A stretch of 64,000 nucleotides of DNA from Cornus controversa (lineage: Eukaryota; Streptophyta; Magnoliopsida; Cornales; Cornaceae): assembly GCA_026545225.1 (NCBI GenBank), contig CM048845.1, positions 116,997,033 to 117,061,032 on the forward strand, given 5' to 3'. The notes below the pieces were generated by a model. That model had not been told where the DNA came from. It was given only the letters and a program-made list of their open reading frames with translations, and ran no database searches. The translations under genes were made by a program, and so were the position numbers. Below are positions 1 through 11,295 of this stretch, in pieces; positions within the stretch are counted from its first letter, which is position 1, and each line of letters opens with the position of its first letter.

Positions 1-419
1 TGGTATGAGGTCTTTTGGGATAAAACTTAAGAGCAAACTCATGCGGGCTTAGGCCCAAAGTGGACAATATCATACCATGTGTTGGAGTGGGGTATTACAG
101 TTGGTATCAGAGCCTGAACCCAGCCGAAAATGTGCCGACGAGGACGTCGGGCCTCGTAGGGGGGTGGATTGTAGTAACCCTTGTGGACGGGTGTGAGTGG
201 GCGGGTGCAAAGACAGACACTGGGCTGAGCTACCACACTGACAGGGTACAGAGTGTTCAATCCCACATCGCCTGAGTGTGGAAAAGGGAATGTGCTTATA
301 TGTAGTATGTTCTCTTCAAATGGTATGAGGCCTTTTGGGATAAAACCCAAGAGCAAAATTGTGCGGACTTAGGCCCAAAGCGGACAATATCATACCATGT
401 GTTGGAGCGGGGTATTACA
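1..419 (+). mobile_element. TRIM-type small LTR retroelement, left end cut by window
   Basis: Bases 1-99 and 320-419 are near-identical direct repeats, both ending GGGGTATTACA or GCGGGGTATTACA, and act as the two LTR ends. Directly after the first lies TTGGTATCAGAGCC (about 101-114), the primer-binding site complementary to plant initiator-Met tRNA, which fixes the + orientation. The short interior has no coding capacity. The 5' LTR starts outside the window. A related copy sits at 5813-6171. TRIMs are non-autonomous and rely on proteins from other LTR elements. Confidence 0.8.
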
Positions 420-429
420 TAATATAATT

Positions 430-1090
430 TAGCTATGTTCAAAAAAGACATGCCACGTCAACATGTTAGAATCCGCGCGCGTGTGTGTGTATATATATTG
501 GAATCTAACCACTTTTATCATATCCAAAAAATACATGTCACATGGTAGTTGATGTCAGTATTAGCCTCTAAAATCTATGAAAGTAAATTCTACGAGCTAA
601 CATAGTTTTGCCACGCTCAGAAAGCACATGCCACGTGTTGTGTCAACATATTGAAATCCATATACATGAATTCGATTCTCCTACTAGGTTAGAGAAGCAT
701 TTTCAACTGCGAACTATTTTTGTTGCGTTCAGGAAGTAAATTTTGCAAGCTAATGTGATTTAGCCACATTCAAAAAGACATATCAGGTTAACATGTTAGA
801 ATCTGTGTGTGTGTGTATATATATATTGGAATCCAACTACTTTCATCATATGTAGAAAATACATGCCACATGGTAGCTTATGTCATTATTAGCCTTTAAA
901 ATCTATGAAAGTAAATTCTGCGAGCTGATATGGTTTTGCCAAGCTCCAAAATCACATACCATGTGTTGTGTCAACATATTGAAATCCATATGTATATATA
1001 TATTGGAATTCAACTAATTTTGCCACGTTGAGGAAATACATGCCATGTGGCAATTGATGTGGTTAACCTGTAAAATTTATGAAAAAAACA
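430..1090. repeat. Degenerate tandem duplication, period about 331 bp
   Basis: A block starting TAGCTATGTTCAAAAAAGAC at 430 recurs as TAGCCACATTCAAAAAGACA at 761, followed in both by ACATGTTAGAATC, a GT/TA microsatellite, TTGGAATC and a stretch with CTATGAAAGTAAATTCT. A third partial unit runs past about 990. No coding signal was seen. From 1090 to 1340 I see only AT-rich sequence. Confidence 0.6.
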
Positions 1091-1339
1091 TGATTTTGGA
1101 AAAATTATTTAATACCATAGGTATATCGTGTATTGGGATTCTCATCCAATACAAACACTAATTTTTTTATGATAATAGAAAAAACTCATACATGCGTAAT
1201 TTGTGTTGATAGGATTCCTATTTTCACGGTATCCCTGGTACCCAATACTTGGAGTCTAATATTTGAGTGTGATTCGGGATACTCTCTTCCAGTGGCAGCC
1301 AATTTCCAGTATTGTCGTGACATCTTCTAGTAAGCCAAA

Positions 1340-1491
1340 TTTTAAATTCCAGTATGTTATGAATGATGATGCACGTTCTCATTATGAGACACAAGTCCAT
1401 CTTCTCTCAATATTTAACTGGTCGTTGCGTTATTACCCACTTGTTTTGGAAGACCTCAAATGCTCGCTCCACATCTTTCCTACATGCCTCT
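1340..1491 (-). pseudogene. PIF/Harbinger (ALP1-like) transposase, C-terminal fragment
   Basis: Translated on the minus strand, this reads RKDVERAFEVFQNKW and later RTCIIIHNIL, matching the conserved C-terminal block of plant Harbinger (HARBI1/ALP1-like) transposases. An in-frame stop lies between the two motifs. The coding sequence breaks at 1491, exactly where the LTR element at 1492-11601 begins, and its upstream part resumes at 11602-12600. The extreme C-terminus is not recognisable below 1340. It is inactive. Compare the third copy at 46950-48010. Confidence 0.75.
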
Positions 1492-1690
1492 TAATGAAGT
1501 AGAAATGCACCGGCGTGGTGCCGGTCGACTACATTCTAACGATCAAGTCAGAAATCGAAAGGGTTTTCTTAAGTTATAAATGCACTTTAGAGGGTATTTG
1601 TAACGCCCCGATTCCCCAACTCCCGGGAAACCGGAGGTTAACCTGTCCATTAATCCCAATGGACCCTTTTCACCCTCTATAAGGTACCAT

Positions 1691-1702
1691 GCTCTGATAC
1701 CA
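1691..1702 (-). other. Primer-binding site (initiator-Met tRNA)
   Basis: GCTCTGATACCA on the + strand is TGGTATCAGAGC on the minus strand, complementary to the 3' end of plant initiator-Met tRNA. It lies three bases inside the LTR edge at 1706 and orients the surrounding element to the minus strand. Confidence 0.8.
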
Positions 1703-2762
1703 TTCTGTCACGCCCCGGTTCCCGAGGCCCAGAAACTGAGGTGTGAACCCCGTGAGATCACCCTCACACTATTACCATCACCCGATCATGCCACCTCAAT
1801 TTCCTATTATTTTTACGAAAATTGGGCATGACCCATTCTAAATAATCAGCTCCTGGCATGATATACCTGCTTTACAATTTATATGGACACTTCTGAGCCC
1901 GTGTCCCCCCAATATTTCTACAACATGCATAATGCAATCATAAATATACATGCCTCAGTCCTTGAATGTCCGTATTAAATACATACATCACATGAATAAA
2001 TACAATTGAAGGAATTGAACCAACATAATTGCTTTATACATTTAATCCAAATGTAAAGCATCTATCTATCCACTATCCTGAACATGCATCAGATTCTAAG
2101 GAATCTAGACACTACCTCTGCAACCGGTGCTGTTAGTTTCCCCAACTGACTCCAAAACCAGCAATACCTGCAAAACCTGGGAGGGGGTGAGCTCAAAGGC
2201 CCAACAAGGTATGTAGAACCATACTATCACCGCTGCAGCAGGTCGATCCTCACATATTCTCAAAAATATACATGCACTTAAATATATCACAATATTTAAG
2301 ACCATGCTCTACCTAGCATGCATGAACCAATGATGTATATGGCTACTCTAGCACATATGAACATACAAAATCCACTATACATGATTTTAGAAATCATTTT
2401 CAACATGTTTGAAAGCAGTACACATTCCGCACCAATATGTATATAGAACATATATGTCAACACATTTACATAAACAATGTAAATCAACTATCACATCTCC
2501 TACTCGTCAAGTAGCATATCTCAAATGCAATAAAAATGCATTTAAATCATATAACATGCTCAAAAGTAATAGATATCCAACATATATCATGTTCTATCAC
2601 AAACAACGCATATATAAGAATGCGTTAAACACGAAGCATGCTTCACAATAGATAATATAAGCAAGTTCACACACTTGTCTCTCTCTCGGACTCAACCCGT
2701 TACCGTGACATGATTCTCAACCAATCATGTGATCGAGACACTTCTCACACAATTCCAACACC

Positions 2763-2970
2763 GCCACCGAGTCATCACATACTCCAAGGTGATTAGTTGG
2801 TCTTCCTCGCCGAGTAAATCACATGCTCCAAGGCGGTTAAATAATTCTCCTCGCCGAGTAAATCACATACTCCAAGGCGGTTAGATAGTTTTCCTCGCCG
2901 AGTAAATCACATACTCCAAGGCGGTTAGATAGTTTCCCTCGCCGAGTAAATCACATACTCCAAGGCGGTA
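2763..2970. repeat. 44-bp tandem repeat inside the long LTR
   Basis: Units of 44 bp carry GCCGAGTAAATCACATACTC followed by CAAGGCGGTTAGATAG. There are three near-identical units, a more diverged first unit and a truncated last one. Related GAGTATTGACCTACTC phrases continue, more diverged, to about 3115. The rest of the LTR, 3115-4200, is AT-rich with many (AT)n runs and CATGCAT-like words. Confidence 0.8.
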
Positions 2971-5249
2971 GACCACCGTCATCAAGTATTTACCTACTCC
3001 AAGATGACGTTACCACTCCAATGCTCTCATCGTGACCGAGTATTGACCTACTCTGGATGATTTGCCCACTTTATGACCACAACCCTAACCGAGTATTGAC
3101 CTACTCTAGGTTACTCAACCACACTTCCCCGTTTCCTCACAACGGCACCACATATGCATTTCAAACATATAATGATCAAGCATCTAAGAGTCATGCTAAA
3201 CAATGCATAATTAAGTTATGAAAACACTAAGCATGCATTTCACCTCCACAAGGCCACATATAACCACATATATGTCATTTCCCTCCTATACATGCAATAT
3301 GAATGCATATATACACAGCATAATACTTTCATGCTTCAACTCATGCTTATGAATACTAAAAAGAAGTATTTGGCATGTTTTTCATCACATTCCAACACAT
3401 ATAGCACATATATGTTCAAAACCTGCATAATACGTCATATATGCCAACAAACTCAACCTTAGCACATTTTTATCATGCTAGTATCAATGCACACATTCGA
3501 TATACATAAATAAAGCCAAAATGCATCTCATATTCACATTCTCACATATAATCACATATATGTCCAATCCTGCATATAAGTCCTATATGCACGTGTACTA
3601 GCACACATACAGTCATGCTCTCATTCAATGCATGTATTCACTACAAGTGGCTAACATGCATTCCAATCACAATATATATACACATATATATTACATCACC
3701 CACATATGTATCAAGAACATATAAAATACTTAGCACATTTCATGTTTTTCAAATGCTCGCCCAAAAGTTACATTCAACTTATCATGCATTTCTACCACTG
3801 CAACCATATATATAACCACCTATATATATATATATATACATATACTGAACATCATGCATAAGAACCACATATGCATACAAGACAACCCATAGCTAAACAA
3901 ATATTATTTAGCATGCTTTGTACATGATTTCAATCAATACGATACATGCATATCACAATGCAAATGGGCGATAAATTTAACATGTTATCGCTCCCCAACC
4001 CACACACACACACATATATATATATATATAGATACCCACATATATATATATATATATCCTCACATGCCACGTATACTCAATATCCACCTGTGCACACATA
4101 TATATAAGCACATATATATAGGTAGACACATACCACATATGATCAAATTAAGACATATGTAAATTACTTAACGTAAATAAAATCTACGTAAGAGATAGAG
4201 GCAAGAATCAACTTGCCTTAAGTCTCACTCTCAACCGGTCTGTGCCTGCCAAGCTGTCCATTTCCTTGCTCGGTCAAGTCCCGTGTGAAAGCCCACACGA
4301 CAATCCTCTGAACCATTTCCTTGCCCATTCTAATTTCCATCATTGGTCTAAGTTATTTGTGCAAGCCCATGTACAATCCAAGCCCGTATATACATACATA
4401 ATCATTTTGGCTATCAAGCCCCAATTCGTGGCTATCCAAACAAAGCCCAAAACCGTGAGCTTCCCATGCTACCAATCCGAAACTACCATCACCAAGAAGA
4501 CCCATCTGCTATGAAGTCGAAGGCTCAACAGCCCAGCAGCCACCATGGAAAACCCACCGGAAGTCGCCTATTTCCACCATTTTTAGACCAATCAAATACA
4601 ACCCAGCAACCTATCTCAGCCGAGCAAACAGCCTCTACGGTACCACCATGTGCACCCTCAAACAGTCCACAAATCAGCCCCAAAATGGCCGCCAAAAGGA
4701 TTTAAAACTTGAACCCGTGAACACCCAAACCTCACCGTGAACCCACAAATGTGAGTCGTTAGTTCCGGCCACCTTGCCATGACCATTCAACAACCCGCCG
4801 AGAACCGCCGTCGGCACCATCTCCATCATCAAACAACAACCCAAAATCCAACCGGTACAACCCCAAAAGAATCGGACCAAACACAGCCCAAACACGCCGT
4901 GCGCACCCTCGTCGAGCCATCCGAAGCCACCGTCGGCACCAGCCACGACCAAACCCACCACCGTGACCTCCGTGACCACCACCATCCGGCTGCCACAACC
5001 AGAACCAAGAGAACCCACTACCGAAATCCAACTCCACCGAAAACAGATCCACCAGCCGAATGGTCCCAGCCTCACCCATACCGGAAAACCATCACACAGC
5101 AGCCATCAGCCGCCGTCGTCGGCCCACCGCCATCGAACCCGACCCGCAACCCCAGTCGCGGCCGGCCACCACCGCCTTCAGCCACTGCCACCACCCGTGG
5201 CTGGCCGTTGAGAGGCCCTCGTCAGGGCCGTCGTTGGAGCACCGAAGCT

Positions 5250-5435
5250 CCTTCCCCTCTCTCGGCGTCCCTCTCTCGATCTTCCGATCTCTCTCTCCCT
5301 CTTCTCAGTTTTCTCTCTCTCTCCTTTTTCCTCTTTTCTTTTCCCTTTTCTTTTTCTCTTTCTTTTCTTTCTTTCTTCTTTTCTTTTCTTCCTCTTTTCT
5401 TTCTTCTTTTCTTCTTTTCTTTCTTTCCCAGCCGA
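5250..5435. repeat. Polypyrimidine (CT/TTC) low-complexity tract
   Basis: Almost every base on the + strand is C or T, in runs such as TCTCTCTCTC and CTTTTCTTTC. On the minus strand, the sense strand of the surrounding LTR, this is a polypurine tract. It creates long but meaningless open frames rich in Ser/Leu/Phe or Lys/Arg/Glu. Confidence 0.85.
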
Positions 5436-5812
5436 CCACTAATGTGGTCTTCCCTTTTTGTTGACCACTTTTGGTCCATACATTATATATATATTATATA
5501 TATATATATAATATATACTACACCATACACAAAATACATGTATTCTATGTATTTTCCCACACTTACCTTTATTTGCACATGAGCCCACCCTATATTTATA
5601 ATTGAATATAAATATAGGTACTACGTGTATATATATATATATATATACACATATATACACACCTTCCACTTGTATGGAAACATAAATGTCCATACCCTTT
5701 CCGGAATTTTAATTAATCTGAAATTTTTTTTAATTCTGGTCAAAATTCACCCGGAACCGGTCAAAATTATTCCGGTCCTTACAGTATTAATTGCGTACCT
5801 TGGTATATGGAC

Positions 5813-6171
5813 TGGAATACCTCCAGAAAATTTCGCGCATGAGGTATTTCATTTGGTATCAGAGCCTGAACCCAGCCGGAAGTGTGCCGATGAGGACGTC
5901 GGGCCTCATAGGGGGGTGGATTGTAGTAACCCTTATGGACGGGTGTGAGTGGGCGGGTGCAACGACAAACACTGGGCTGAGCTACCACACTGACAGGGTA
6001 CAGGGTGCTTAATCCCACATCGCCTGGGTGTGGAAAAGGGCATGTGCTTATATGTAGTATGTTCTCTTCAAATGGTATGAGGCCTTTTGGGATAAAACCC
6101 AAGAGCAAAACCGTGCGGGCTTAGGCCCAAAGCGGACAATATCATACCATGTGTTGGAGTGGGGTATTACA
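5813..6171 (+). mobile_element. TRIM-type element, second copy, with TSD
   Basis: A 359-bp insertion is flanked by TGGAC at 5808-5812 and 6172-6176. It starts TGGAATACC and ends GGGGTATTACA. Bases from about 5852 carry TTGGTATCAGAGCC and then match the element at 100-419 closely throughout the interior and 3' LTR. The 5' LTR is reduced to about 39 bp ending GAGGTATTTCA, so the copy has an internal 5' deletion. The flanking host sequence is the 5' LTR of the 10.1-kb element, seen uninterrupted at 11401-11440. Confidence 0.82.
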
Positions 6172-6884
6172 TGGACCGTCTCTATATTTATAGTAGTCAG
6201 ATGAGAACGTGTCCTAGTAAGAGGCTGATTCTTCAGTTTTTCAGACTTATTTGGAGATAGAAAAGTCCTGGTCAAAACATACCTCTTGTCCATGTCACCT
6301 TAATCTCAACTTTCACATCATACATTTCACAATTGGAGTCAAATACTCTATCAGATGCCCCCTGTTCACGAGGGTCGTTCGTCGGACCTTAGGAATACCT
6401 TGGCTGGCCCGTTGGGCTGTAAATATGGAACCGGACCTAAGTAATTTTGCTGGATCTCCATCTTGGCCCGTAAACTTAACCCAAACCTGTTAAGCTCTTA
6501 GGCTGGCCAGCTTGGGCTGGCCTTTGGGGACCGGCTTGGGTTGGGCCTAATGGCCGGCCTTAGCCGGCCTATTTTTTGTGAGACTTCTCTCTCTACTCTT
6601 TGTAAGACTTTACTTTTTGTGAGACTTCTCCCGCTTGCAGCTGAATGAGGACGAGGAGTCTCACCCTTGATGCCCCTCTTTTTTCTTGTAATATTTTTCT
6701 TCCGTATTATCTTTTTGTCTACAATTTTGTAATCCTTTTCTTTATTAATGAAAAGTTATTTGTTTTCTCACTGAGGTGTAAAAAACTTTTATGGCATAAT
6801 CCTGCAAAAGAACTTACGCAATGGACTCACCTTGTTATTGGGTAAAATTCCCTTGAGCGGGTAATGCCCTATAGGGTATCGTGT

Positions 6885-7910
6885 TCTCAGAATTTACTTA
6901 TTCCATCTTTTTCATTAAAGATCCCTTTTAGTCCCTCCGTGAGGTTCTTTAACAATTTTCTTAGGATTAATCCATCCCACCTTTTTTGTTAAAGGCCCTC
7001 TTCAGAGGTGTGCCCTCGTGGGGTTGTTTTAATAATGTTCTTAGAATTAATTCATCTGGCCGTTTTCATTAAATGCCATATTTAGAGGTGTGCCCCGTGG
7101 GGTTGTTTCTCTTCAGAGGTGTGCCCCCGTGGGGTTGTTTAAAAATATTCTCGGAATTAATTCATCCAGCCTTTTTCATTAAAGGCCCTCTTTAGAGGCT
7201 GTTTGACAATGTTCTCGGAATTAATTCATCCCGCCTTTTTCATTAAAGACCCTCTTTAGAGGTGTGCCCCCGTGGGGTTATTTGACAATGTTCTCGGAAT
7301 TAATTCATCCCGTCTTTTTCATTAAAGGTCCTCTTTAAAGGTGTGCCCCCATAGGGTTGTTTGACAATATTCTCAGAATTAACTCATCCCGTCTTTTTCA
7401 TTAAAGACCCTCTTTAAAGGTGTACCGTCGTGGGATTGTTTGACAATGTTCTCGGAATTAATTCATCCCGCATTTTTCATTAAAGGCCCTCTTTAGAGGT
7501 GTGCCCCCGTGGGGTTATTTGATAATGTTCTCGGAATTAATTCATCTCGCCTTTTTCATTAAAGACTCTCTTTAGGGGTGTGCCCCCGTGGGGTTGTTTG
7601 ATAATGTGCTCGGAATTAATTCATTCCGCATTTTTCATTAAAGACCCTCTTTAGAGGTGTGCCCCTGTGGGGTTGTTTGACAATATTTTTGGAATTAAAT
7701 CATCCTGCCTTTTTCATTAAAGGCCTTCTTTAGAGGTGTGCCCCCGTGGGGTTGTTTGACAATGTTCTCGGAATTAATTTATTCCGCCTTTTTCATTAAA
7801 GGCCCTCTTTAGAGGTGTGCCCCCATGGAGTTATTTGACAATATTCTTGGAATTGATTCATCCCGCCTTTTTCATTAAAGACCCTCTTTCGAGGTGTGCC
7901 CCCGTGGGGT
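6885..7910. repeat. 79-bp tandem repeat array, about 13 units
   Basis: The phrase CGGAATTAATTCATCC recurs at starts 7217, 7296, 7375, 7454, 7533, 7612, 7691, 7770 and 7849, exactly 79 bp apart. Less regular units precede it from about 6889; one near 7153 is shortened to 64 bp and there is a partial duplication near 7100. Each unit also carries TTTTTCATTAAAG, CCCTCTTTAGAGG and GTGCCCCCGTGGGG, and the last two can form small hairpins. It lies in the non-coding interior of the 10.1-kb element. Confidence 0.9.
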
Positions 7911-7924
7911 TTAATAGTTCCGAG

Positions 7925-8165
7925 CTTCCACCGTTGTTGATGTCCCTTTAATAAGGGAGAGTTTGTGGTTCGACCGTTTAATAAATAGAGGTGTTGGTTT
8001 GACCTTTTAGTAAGAGGAGGAATTTATGGCTCGACCGTTTAATAAGGGGAGGTTTTGGCTCAACTCTTTAAGAAGGGGAGGCATCGAAAAAGGAGGCGCC
8101 GACTCGACCCTTTAAGAAGGGGAGGAATAGGCTCGACCCTTTAATACAGGGAGGTTTGTGTCAAT
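7925..8165. repeat. Degenerate ~30-bp tandem array with hairpin units
   Basis: About seven units of 29-45 bp share CTCGACCCTTTAA followed by AAGGGGAGG (variants GACCGTTTAATAA, GACCCTTTAAGAAGG). CCCTTTAATAAGGG is a potential short stem-loop. It directly follows the 79-bp array. Confidence 0.7.
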
Positions 8166-10366
8166 CCGACATTACACGAGGAAGTTTCGTGTGATGGAAA
8201 TATGTATCATGACAGTAAGTAACATTCTTCAATGCTCATGTAAGTTTAATAATGATAGTAAGTATCATTATTCAATGTTCATGTGAATTTAATACTGCTT
8301 GCTCTCGCCTCTGTGCATTTCTATATAAATAAAGTAACTATATAACATTTCACGCACATCCACTAATGGGATCACGAGTTACTTGGGTTATGGCCGAAGA
8401 GGCACGATACCCTGATTTCAACAAAAGGTCATTATACAATGTACATGTATTAGAAAATAGGACTGAATATTATTATAATATATAAATATTCAAATCCAAA
8501 TTTCTTTTCATATCTATTCAAAGATTTCATCACAATAAACAAATATAATAGTGTATATGTATACACATACATGCTAACAGAACTCTATGGTCTTTTTTGT
8601 AGTTTTCCTTTACTATTCGTTCACCATGGTGCACGTGTATATACATATATGACAGTTGCTAGACGAAGCCATAGATATTTAATCATGCACTAAGAACTGA
8701 AGGATCATGCACTGAGAACTGAAGGATGAATATAATATTTAAATAGAATTATGCTATGACCCATATATTAGCTTTTTCGATTTTCATGCCTTCTTAATAC
8801 AAAATAATGAATTCTTTTTATATTAATATGCAAATATAGTCAACCTCCAGCAAAACTCAATATGATAATTATATCTTTTTTCACACAATGATAAGAACTT
8901 ATAATTCTGATATCATTTATAATTGTAGTCTTGCACATGTGTGTGTGTGTGTGTATATGTATACATCTGTATGTGCAAACTGATATAAGTAGACCACTTC
9001 TTAACCACATATATAAATATTCAATATCTATATCTTTCGATTTTTTCATCACTTTTAACCCAAAGTACAAACACGAAACAGTGAATTCAACCGCATAAAA
9101 TCTGTGGTGATCGACATGGAGATACATACTCCCTCTGTACCAATGTCAGTATATAATATTATACTGACTATCGCATTTTTTTTTTTTTATCCTAAAGGAC
9201 TTGATATCATATAATATAATATTTGAAGAACATAAAATAGTGATTGATGATAGGTTGCCAAAGGATTAACCCTTGTATATAAAGGCCAAACACAAGCATT
9301 ATTTAGCTGTTTAACTATTTTTTCTCTATATTTATATATATATATATATTGTTCTTGAATTCCTGCACAAGTATGAGAATCAAGAAGATAACAGTATAAC
9401 ACAAACCATGTTTCAGAACTTTGATTTCTTCTTGATTTTATTTAAGCATGCATAGATACAAAGAATATGTAGATGTGTGAATATGCATATTTGTATAGAG
9501 AGAGAGATAAAAACCCAAAATGGAGACCCCAACGCTAAGCTGATCGCTACAAAACGGTGGTCACTGATGTGCTATCTAAGTGGGTTGTTACACGACAGCG
9601 ACGCTGTCATATGGCAGTGACTTAGCTGCTTTGGATAACTCGTTCATTCTTCGGTGGTGTTGTCACCGTTATAAGGAGTAGATGGGTCTTTTTTGGCAAT
9701 TTGGTGGTGGTTCAATCACCGTGATAAGCGGCCCATGAATCAAATATATGTCTTGAACAGGCTGAGATTCGGTTATCTTTAACCTCCAATCATCACGCTG
9801 AAACTTAATTACTGATCTTTTTCACTTTGCTTTGGTTGATTATTCTCCTGTGTTATATCCAATTTGACAAATACTTGGCCACATGTTATAGTTTAAATTA
9901 TGGACCCTCTGTAATGGTAAAAGCTGTGTGACCCAGACAATAACAAACTGAAGCAATAGAATGAATTCATCTATATAGTGATCAAATAATATATAGGCAG
10001 GTGTCAATCCATGCAAATTATCAAATCAAACAATTTACAAACAAAAACCTCTTATCAGCCACAAGATTTTGCGATATTGATTCTTTTGATTTAAGAATCT
10101 AACACGTATCAACACCATCAAATACATATATATGTATTCTTGTTTCACGCGACTCTTAGTCTTAGGTTTCTTTATAATTAAACACTTGTAACAGTAGTTA
10201 TCGCCATATGTTACATAGTGCCGTATTCAATTATATGCATACCAACTTATAAATCTTGATGAACTTGTGTAAAACAGTCCATCCAATTGATTTGTTTCTC
10301 AGACTGGTTCATACTCCATGGCAATAATGTGAATGGAGCAACCCATGTAACAATTTTTTACTCATA

Positions 10367-10399
<33 letters not shown>

Positions 10400-11295
10400 A
10401 TCTCATGTATATGCATGATGGACAAAAAATAAGTTATTTGTTTTATTTGTGTATATAAATCAATTCCAGCAATCAAGTTCTATTTAGTGCTCTCAAATCA
10501 AGTCCAGCAATATGATTTCAAAAAGAAATTATTTGGGTCAAGTGTTATACTATGAAACAAAAATATTTGTATCGGTCAATGCATGCACATGTAGATCAAA
10601 ATGCTTTCTTAAAATTTTCATATCATTCAATCATGTGCGAATTTTGAGATAAAGGAGTCATGCTTTGTGTTATGAGGTTACTCAAAATTGAACTCAAATA
10701 ATAAAATGTTTAACCCAATTACCAATAACAATGCTACTGTGCATTCTTTTCTAAAGTAGTAAAGGAAGGTTATTTAACTTTCAAAGGAAAAGACAAAAAT
10801 CTGATAGAGCTCTATATTCCTTATATATTAAAGCCTCAGAGGATTACTATCATCCACCAAACAATCAATTAGATTGGTGTACAGAAAGGAAAAGTGTACG
10901 TACATTTTATACATATAACCAGATTTGGCTATCTTATAAAGAAGGCATGCAACTGCGATAAGAAATTCAATGGGCACAATCGATGTACATAGACTATAAA
11001 TAGTGAGTCGAAAGCAAAATTGGTGGCCCAAAATCTTTGCGCGTACAAGGTTATACATTCAAATTTTCAAGTCTCATTTTTTTAACCAAGGCTCAGATAC
11101 CCATGCTAATTTGAAATTCACAATCAACATGTGGGGAAAAAAAAATTTAATTAATGGAGGATTTTAGCAATCAAACCAGATCGAAGCACTAATTTATTCA
11201 GAAAATCAATCATTTCCCATAGACGACGCCAACTGATGAAGTAAAAATTCACCCCGAGCTGGTCAAATGCTAACCTGTAAAAAAGATAAAAGAAG
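8166..11295. other. AT-rich non-coding interior of the 10.1-kb element
   Basis: No convincing coding sequence. Visible features are a hairpin GTCAGTATA/TATACTGAC at about 9145-9168 next to a Stowaway-like CTCCCTCTGT, a (GT)n run near 8940, and an (AT)n(AC)n microsatellite at about 10365-10400. Some of this may be further insertions. Confidence 0.5.

Larger units (their letters stand above)
1599..5783 (-). mobile_element. Deleted long-LTR retrotransposon derivative (4185 bp)
   Basis: The element is bounded by TGTAACGCCCC and CCTTACA and flanked by a perfect 5-bp duplication GTATT (1594-1598 and 5784-5788). On the minus strand, an LTR of about 4.08 kb runs from 5783 (TGTAAGGACCGG) to 1706 (GGGGCGTGACA). 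It is followed after three bases by TGGTATCAGAGC, the initiator-Met primer site. Only about 90 bp then remain before a second LTR-like end (GGGGCGTTACA) at 1599, so nearly all the interior and the other LTR are lost. LTRs of this length with this primer site fit Tekay/Del-type chromoviruses, but that family call is inference. No protein domain survives. Confidence 0.75.
1492..6353. repeat. 5' LTR of the 10.1-kb element, in three pieces
   Basis: Pieces 1492-1598, 5784-5812 and 6172-6353 join into one sequence colinear with the uninterrupted copy at 11296-11601. Shared landmarks are GGTGCCGG near the start, AACGATCAAGTCAGAAATCG, TTGCGTACCTTGGTATATGG, AACGTGTCCTAGTAAGAG, and the end AATTGGAGTCAAATACTC. 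The interruptions are the elements at 1599-5783 and 5813-6171. Confidence 0.8.

Noticed and set aside
39-356. 105-codon minus-strand open frame, with a similar 109-codon frame at 5779-6108
   Set aside because: They are conserved only because both lie in copies of the same TRIM. They cross LTR, interior and primer site antisense to the element and show no domain.
4779-5582. 267-codon + strand frame and overlapping minus frames at 4674-5079 and 5222-5479
   Set aside because: Low-complexity Pro/Thr/His then Ser/Leu/Phe composition from a polypyrimidine tract inside an LTR, with no conserved motif.
2763-7910. Regular direct repeats considered as CRISPR arrays
   Set aside because: Repeats are contiguous tandem units without unique spacers, in plant nuclear DNA, with no cas genes.
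9129-9200. Stowaway MITE suspected from TACTCCCTCTGT and a nearby hairpin
   Set aside because: No matching inverted end or TA-flanked partner was found downstream.
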